Source: an uncultured Pseudomonadota bacterium
Lineage (GTDB): Bacteria; Pseudomonadota; Gammaproteobacteria; Steroidobacterales; Steroidobacteraceae
DNA length: 64,000 nt
Direction: 5' to 3'
Assembly: GCA_903884235.1 (NCBI GenBank)
Contig: CAISEB010000037.1
Location: forward strand, 1 to 64,000
The position numbers were made by a program, and so were the translations under genes. Below the pieces are notes generated by a model. The model searched no databases and was not told the origin of the DNA. It saw only the letters and a program-made list of their open reading frames with translations. Within the stretch, counting starts at the first letter, position 1. Every line of letters starts with the position of its first letter. Positions 58,092 through 64,000 of the stretch are shown one piece after another.

Positions 58092-59162
58092 TCAGTCGTC
58101 GTTGGCCTCCGCCAGCGGGGTGGCCGTCGCGAGCAACTCGCGCACGAGCGCGGTCGCATAGGCCCCGGGCGGCAACCGGAACGACAACGTGAGCACGTCC
58201 CCGGCCCGGCTTGCACTCCATTCCGTCGGCACCAATCGCAAGGCGCGCCGGCTCGCCTCCAGCCCCTCCTGCTCGAGCTTCCCGCACAGCGCCGCGAACG
58301 GCGCGAGCAGTGCCGCCTCGAGCGCCGCCGCCGCCCCGGCGGGCCCGCGGCCCCGGCCCGGCAGCGGACCGGTGGGATGCACGTCGTGGCGCAGGACGCG
58401 TTCCTCCAGGGTCGCATCCACCGCATCGGCGACGAACCAGCTGTTGCGCCCGTCCAGGTTGACGCATTCGCCGTCGAGCAGGCGGTTCCAGGTGCCGTCC
58501 GCGACGCGCGCGCCGAGCACGGTGTTGAACAGCAGCGAGCGCGCGGCGGACAGCACGAATGCACGCCCCTCGCGGCCGCGCGGCAGGCGGCCCTGCGCAA
58601 GCCACCAGGCGATCGCATCCAGGTTGCTGCCGTCGCGCCCGAAGCGCTGCGGCCCGAAGTAGTTGGGTACGCCGCCGGACGCCACCGTGGCGAGGCGCGC
58701 ATCGAGGAGCGCCGGCGGCGCCGTCACCTCGCGCAGCACCAGCGTGAACTCGTTGCCCGAGAGCGCGCCGCGGCGCAGCTTGCGCGACTGGCCGGCGGCG
58801 GCGAGCACCCGAAAGCCACGGCCCTCGAGTCCGGCCCATTCCACCGGCGCGCGCGGCGTGGGGACCGTGAACCATTGCCGCGCGACCGCGACGCGATCCT
58901 TGAGTCCGGCGAAGCCGACATCCCGCGACTGCACGCCGGCGAGCCGCGCGAGCTCGCCCGCGACCGCGAGCGTGTCCCGCTCGCGCTTCTCGACGTGCAG
59001 CAGCACGTGCGCCGTGCCGCCGTCCGGCTCGAAACCGAGCCGCTCGTCGACGAGGAAGTCCTCGGCGCTGGCGCGCAGCACGCCCTCGCCGACCGGCCCG
59101 CCGAGCGCGAACGGCGGCGCGAGCGCCAGCGCCCGCCAGGCCTGCGGGTCCGCAGCGGTCAC
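58092..59162 (-). CDS. truD: TruD, tRNA pseudouridine-13 synthase
   Basis: 356 aa from GTG 59162. The catalytic Asp is D89 in [13 protein letters not shown]. Family landmarks include the N-terminal [21 protein letters not shown] and the late [18 protein letters not shown]. The GTG overlaps the ispDF stop by four bases. The ispD-ispF-truD-surE order is typical of Gammaproteobacteria, here with extra genes between truD and surE. Confidence 0.95.
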   Translation of the reverse strand: MTAADPQAWRALALAPPFALGGPVGEGVLRASAEDFLVDERLGFEPDGGTAHVLLHVEKRERDTLAVAGELARLAGVQSRDVGFAGLKDRVAVARQWFTVPTPRAPVEWAGLEGRGFRVLAAAGQSRKLRRGALSGNEFTLVLREVTAPPALLDARLATVASGGVPNYFGPQRFGRDGSNLDAIAWWLAQGRLPRGREGRAFVLSAARSLLFNTVLGARVADGTWNRLLDGECVNLDGRNSWFVADAVDATLEERVLRHDVHPTGPLPGRGRGPAGAAAALEAALLAPFAALCGKLEQEGLEASRRALRLVPTEWSASRAGDVLTLSFRLPPGAYATALVRELLATATPLAEANDD

Positions 59163-60337
59163 GTCACCGGCCCGACCAGCGCGACCGCCTGCGCAGCGAG
59201 CCCTTCGCGCCGGCCGGTGAACCCGAGCCGCTCCGTGGTCGTCGCCTTGACGTTCACGCAGTCCAGCGCCAGGCCGAGCTCGGCGGCCAGGAGCGCACGG
59301 ATCGCCTCGCGGTGCGGCGCGAGCCGAGGCGCCTCGCCGATCAGCGTCAGGTCGACGTTCACCGGCGCGAGGTTCCGGCCGCGCAGCAGCGCGAGCGCCT
59401 GGCGCAGGAAGCCAACGCTGGCGACGCCCTTCCAGCGCGGATCCGAGTCGGGGAAATGCTGGCCGATGTCGCCGAGCCCGGCGGCACCGAGCAGGGCGTC
59501 GCACAACGCGTGCAGGAGCACGTCGCCGTCCGAGTGCGCGACGAGCCCGCGCTCGTGCGCGATGCGCACGCCGCCGAGCCAGACATGGTCGCCCGGGCCG
59601 AAGGCATGCGCGTCCGTGCCGAAACCGATGCGCTGCGCCGTCATCGTCGTCCTCCCGCCGAGCAGGCGTGCCGCCGGCGCGAGGTCGGCCGGCGCGGTGA
59701 TCTTGAGATTGTCGGGCGAGCCCTCGACGAGGCGGGGTCGGTCGCCGAGCGCCTCGACGGCGCTCGCCTCGTCCGTCGCCGCGGCGTGGCGCCCGAGCGC
59801 CTCGGCGAGCCGCCCGAGCCGGAACGCCTGGGGCGTCTGCGCCCGCCAGAGCCCGGCGCGCGGCACCGTGGCGTCGACGGCGCCGTCGGCACCCGAGCGC
59901 TTGAGCGTGTCCACGAGCGGCACGGCGAGCAGGGCGCCGTCCGGCGAGCCCGGGAGGGCGCCCAGCAGCGAGGCGAGGTCGGCGGCCGGCAGGCACGGAC
60001 GTGCCGCGTCGTGCACCAGCACCCACGGATCGCCCGACACGCGGGCGGCCAGCGCCGCAAGTCCCGCCGCGACCGAATCGCGCCGCTCCCGGCCGCCCGT
60101 CACGGGGGTCACGCGCGGATCGCGGGCGACCGCGAGCGTGCCGAAGACCGTGTCGCCGGGGGCCAGGGCGACGATGGCGCCGAGGCAGCCCGGGTCGGCG
60201 AGGAACGGCGCCAGCGCATGCTCGATCACCGTCCGGCCGGCGAGCGGCAGGTACTGCTTGGGCAGGCCGTCGGTCGCGCCCATGCGCTTGCCATGGCCGG
60301 CGGCCGGCATCACCAGCCAGTACGCGCAGTGGCCCAC
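59159..60337 (-). CDS. ispDF: IspDF, bifunctional MEP cytidylyltransferase/MECDP synthase
   Basis: 392 aa. IspD (1-231) has [10 protein letters not shown] and LPKQYLPL for CTP binding plus VHDAARPCL. IspF (232-392) has the zinc motif GTDAHAF and [18 protein letters not shown]. It carries out two steps of non-mevalonate isoprenoid synthesis. The two are separate genes in most Gammaproteobacteria, so the in-frame fusion is unusual. An internal ATG at 59644 is preceded by GGGAGGA, so free IspF may also be made. Confidence 0.95.
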   Translation of the reverse strand: MGHCAYWLVMPAAGHGKRMGATDGLPKQYLPLAGRTVIEHALAPFLADPGCLGAIVALAPGDTVFGTLAVARDPRVTPVTGGRERRDSVAAGLAALAARVSGDPWVLVHDAARPCLPAADLASLLGALPGSPDGALLAVPLVDTLKRSGADGAVDATVPRAGLWRAQTPQAFRLGRLAEALGRHAAATDEASAVEALGDRPRLVEGSPDNLKITAPADLAPAARLLGGRTTMTAQRIGFGTDAHAFGPGDHVWLGGVRIAHERGLVAHSDGDVLLHALCDALLGAAGLGDIGQHFPDSDPRWKGVASVGFLRQALALLRGRNLAPVNVDLTLIGEAPRLAPHREAIRALLAAELGLALDCVNVKATTTERLGFTGRREGLAAQAVALVGPVT

Positions 60338-60348
60338 GGCGGCGGGCG

Positions 60349-60687
60349 CTAGCGCGCCGTCTTCTGGACCGGCACGTCGGACTTCGGCGGTGCGGGGTCA
60401 GGGGCGGCGCGGCCTTCCGGATCGATGACCTGGTAGAACGTCTCGTCCTTGCCGACCATCCCGAGGTCGTTGCGAGCCCGCTCCTCGAGGGCGACCGTGC
60501 CACCCTTCAGGTCCTTGACCTCGGCGGTCAGCTGGCGATTGCGCTGCTCGAGGGTGGCGTTCTCGGCGCGCTGCGCCGCGACGCTGCGGCGCAGGTTGAG
60601 CACTGGCCGCAGGCCATCGTCCGAGAGCCACAGTCGGTACTGCAAGCCCAGGAGCACGACCAGCAGTGCTGCGGCGAAGACCCTCAT
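60349..60687 (-). CDS. ftsB: FtsB, cell-division protein
   Basis: 112 aa. An N-terminal membrane helix (1-18) is followed by a coiled coil (about 35-62, [19 protein letters not shown]) and the conserved end [19 protein letters not shown]. FtsB links FtsL and FtsQ in the divisome. It sits between eno and ispDF as in E. coli. Confidence 0.94.
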   Translation of the reverse strand: MRVFAAALLVVLLGLQYRLWLSDDGLRPVLNLRRSVAAQRAENATLEQRNRQLTAEVKDLKGGTVALEERARNDLGMVGKDETFYQVIDPEGRAAPDPAPPKSDVPVQKTAR

Positions 60688-60739
60688 GGAATCAGGACGC
60701 TAGCACGACGTCGTGGCATTGCGAAGCCCTCGGCATCCG

Positions 60740-62041
<1,302 letters not shown>

Positions 62042-62893
62042 TCAGCTCCGGTCAGGCGCATCCAGCAGGTCTTCCTCGTACGGCGCGCGCTTGGCCGTCC
62101 GATCGAGCTCGACGAGGGTCGCGAGCAGGGATTCCATGCGGGCCAACGGCCACGCGTTCGGCCCGTCCGACAGGGCCTTCGCCGGATCCGGGTGCGTCTC
62201 CATGAAGACCCCCGCGACGCCGGCGGCCACCGCCGCCCGCGCGAGCACCGGCACGAACTCGCGCTGCCCGCCGGAGGACGTACCCTGGCCGCCGGGCAGT
62301 TGCACCGAGTGGGTGGCATCGAATACCACCGGCGCGCCGGTCGCGCGCATCACGGCGAGCGAGCGCATGTCGGTGACGAGATTGTTGTAGCCGAACGTGA
62401 AGCCGCGCTCGCAGACCAGGATCTGCTCGTTGCCGGTCGAGCGCGCCTTGTCGACGACGTTCCGCATTTCCCACGGCGACAGGAACTGGCCCTTCTTGAC
62501 GTTGACCGGGAGTCCCTGCGAGCAGGCGGCGACGATGAAGTTGGTCTGGCGACAGAGGAATGCCGGCGTCTGCAGCATGTCGACGACGCTCGCCACCTCC
62601 GCGAACGGCGTGTCCTCGTGCACGTCGGTGAGCACCGGCACGCCGACCTGGCGCTTGACCTCGGACAGCACGCGCAGCCCCTCCTCGATGCCGGGCCCGC
62701 GGTAGCTGCTCACGGAGGACCGGTTCGCCTTGTCGTAGGACGACTTGAACACGAACGGCACGCCGAGGCGCGCGGTGATCTCCTTGAGGCGACCGGCCAC
62801 CTCGACCTGGAGGGTCTCGCTCTCGACGACGCAGGGCCCGGCGATCAGGAACAGCGGCGCGCGGGCACCCACCTCGAAGCCGAGCAGGCGCAC
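62042..62893 (-). CDS. kdsA: KdsA, Kdo-8-phosphate synthase
   Basis: 283 aa from GTG 62893. It condenses PEP and arabinose-5-phosphate. Signatures are [29 protein letters not shown] and [12 protein letters not shown]. The GTG lies one base after the pyrG stop. The order pyrG-kdsA-eno is conserved in Gammaproteobacteria. Confidence 0.96.
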   Translation of the reverse strand: MRLLGFEVGARAPLFLIAGPCVVESETLQVEVAGRLKEITARLGVPFVFKSSYDKANRSSVSSYRGPGIEEGLRVLSEVKRQVGVPVLTDVHEDTPFAEVASVVDMLQTPAFLCRQTNFIVAACSQGLPVNVKKGQFLSPWEMRNVVDKARSTGNEQILVCERGFTFGYNNLVTDMRSLAVMRATGAPVVFDATHSVQLPGGQGTSSGGQREFVPVLARAAVAAGVAGVFMETHPDPAKALSDGPNAWPLARMESLLATLVELDRTAKRAPYEEDLLDAPDRS

Positions 62894-62894
62894 C

Positions 62895-64000
62895 TCAGCT
62901 GCCCACCGCGGCCGCCGGGACCTGCGCGGCCCGATACTGGCGCGCCGCCTGCACGAAGCCGGAGAACAGCGGGTGGCCGTCGCGCGGCGTCGAGGTGAAC
63001 TCCGGGTGGAACTGGACGGCCACGAACCACGGATGGCCGGGCAGCTCGACGATCTCGACGAGTTCATCCTCCGAGAATGCCGAGATCTTGAGTCCGGCGG
63101 CCTGCATGCGATCGAGATACAGGTTGTTGAACTCGAAGCGGTGGCGGTGGCGCTCGTTGATGCGATCGCTGCCGTAGATCGCGTGCGCGAGCGTGCCGGG
63201 CTCGACGTTGGCGGCCTGCGCGCCGAGGCGCATCGTGCCGCCGAGGTCGGAACGCTCGTCGCGGATGACCGTCGTGCCGCCACGGTCGCGCCACTCGGTG
63301 ATCAGCGCGATGATCGGGTCGGGGGTCTGGCGGTTGAATTCGGTCGAATTCGCGCCCTCGAGCCCGAGCACGTCGCGCGCGAACTCGATGCAGGCCACCT
63401 GCATGCCGAGGCAGATGCCGAGGTACGGGATCCGGCGCTCGCGCGCGTAGCGCACGGCCTGGATCTTGCCCTCGATGCCGCGCTCGCCGAAGCCGCCCGG
63501 CACGAGGATCGCGTCCATGCCGGCCAGGCAACCCGTGCCCGTCTTCTCGATGTCCGTCGACTCGATGTAGTGGATCTTGACCCGCGTACTCGTCTTGCGG
63601 GCGGCGTGCGTCAGCGCCTCGTTCAGCGAGATGTAGGAATCGCGGATCTGCATGTACTTGCCGACCATCGCGACGTTCACGACCGCCTCGTGCGTGTGCT
63701 TCGCGGCGATCACCGCGTGCCACTCCGCCAGATCCGTCGGGTTCGCCGCCAGGCGCAGCTTGTCGATGATGATGTCGTCGAGGCCCTGCTCGTGCAGCAG
63801 GACCGGGATCTTGTAGATGTCGTCCGCGTCGACCGCGGAGATGACGGCGCGCTCCTCGACGTTGGTGAACAGCGCGATCTTGCGCCGCTGCTCGTCCGGC
63901 AGCGGATCGCGGCTGCGGCACAGCAGGACATCCGGCTGGATGCCGATGCCGCGCAGCTCCTTGACCGAATGCTGGGTCGGCTTGGTCTTGATCTCGCCGC
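62895..64000 (-). CDS. pyrG: CTP synthase (N-terminus beyond window)
   Basis: Partial, 368 codons seen, lacking the first part of the synthetase domain. The visible part opens with [20 protein letters not shown] of the amidoligase domain. The glutaminase domain has the nucleophile Cys in GICLGMQVA and the His-Glu pair in VQFHPEF. It makes CTP, which KdsB and IspD in this window both use. Confidence 0.97.
   Translation of the reverse strand, partial: GEIKTKPTQHSVKELRGIGIQPDVLLCRSRDPLPDEQRRKIALFTNVEERAVISAVDADDIYKIPVLLHEQGLDDIIIDKLRLAANPTDLAEWHAVIAAKHTHEAVVNVAMVGKYMQIRDSYISLNEALTHAARKTSTRVKIHYIESTDIEKTGTGCLAGMDAILVPGGFGERGIEGKIQAVRYARERRIPYLGICLGMQVACIEFARDVLGLEGANSTEFNRQTPDPIIALITEWRDRGGTTVIRDERSDLGGTMRLGAQAANVEPGTLAHAIYGSDRINERHRHRFEFNNLYLDRMQAAGLKISAFSEDELVEIVELPGHPWFVAVQFHPEFTSTPRDGHPLFSGFVQAARQYRAAQVPAAAVGS

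Overview
The window is one continuous chromosomal stretch of a very GC-rich Gammaproteobacterium. Nearly all genes are housekeeping genes packed in long minus-strand directons with 1-8 nt stop/start overlaps. Several gene orders are typical of Gammaproteobacteria: yceD-rpmF-plsX-fabH with maf divergent, rluC divergent from rne, surE-pcm-nlpD, ftsB-ispDF-truD, pyrG-kdsA-eno, and rpoE-mucA-mucB near lepA-lepB-rnc-era. The run rpfE-recJ-prfB-lysS and the lexA-imuA-imuB cassette suggest a relative of the Xanthomonadales/Nevskiales group. That placement is inference from gene order, not a phylogeny.

Layout. 1-2 kb: SOS mutagenesis operon lexA-imuA-imuB under two LexA boxes. 2-5 kb: an Lpp-like lipoprotein with a clear terminator, then a small methyltransferase gene cut in two by a stand-alone TnpB (IS1341-type) element, the only evident mobile DNA. 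5-10 kb: an L,D-transpeptidase, the fatty-acid/phospholipid operon, Maf, carbonic anhydrase and RluC. 11-14 kb: RNase E behind a long structured leader. 14-17 kb: an accessory patch with a secreted beta-helix protein, a low-molecular-weight phosphatase, an isochorismatase-type hydrolase and a DUF4136 lipoprotein. 17.8-25.8 kb: envelope biogenesis (kdsB, trm112-like, lpxK, msbA, exbD/exbB, lolD and two LolC/E permeases). 26-30 kb: mfd and csiV. 30-47 kb: a long minus-strand directon from the succinate dehydrogenase assembly factor through sdhCDAB, sdhE, rpoE-rseA-rseB, lepA-lepB, rnc-era-recO-pdxJ-acpS, rlmD, nagZ and a GGDEF-like protein. 47-57 kb: ygfZ, lysS, prfB, recJ, rpfE-like, nlpD-pcm-surE, smr and an enoyl-CoA hydratase. 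57-64 kb: a glycosyltransferase, truD, a fused ispDF, ftsB, eno, kdsA and the start-truncated pyrG.

Functional themes are outer-membrane assembly (Kdo synthesis by KdsA/KdsB, lipid A by LpxK/MsbA, lipoprotein export by Lol), sigma-E stress signalling, translation and RNA processing, and SOS mutagenesis. Points most worth a second look: the TnpB element with an unusual RuvC site in an exactly reconstructable target gene; hairpins in the rne leader, one covering its Shine-Dalgarno; a GGDEF-like protein with a broken catalytic motif but an intact I-site; an IspD-IspF fusion with an internal ribosome binding site; and apparent physical coupling of the sdh operon to rpoE. I saw no tRNA, rRNA, CRISPR array or prophage.
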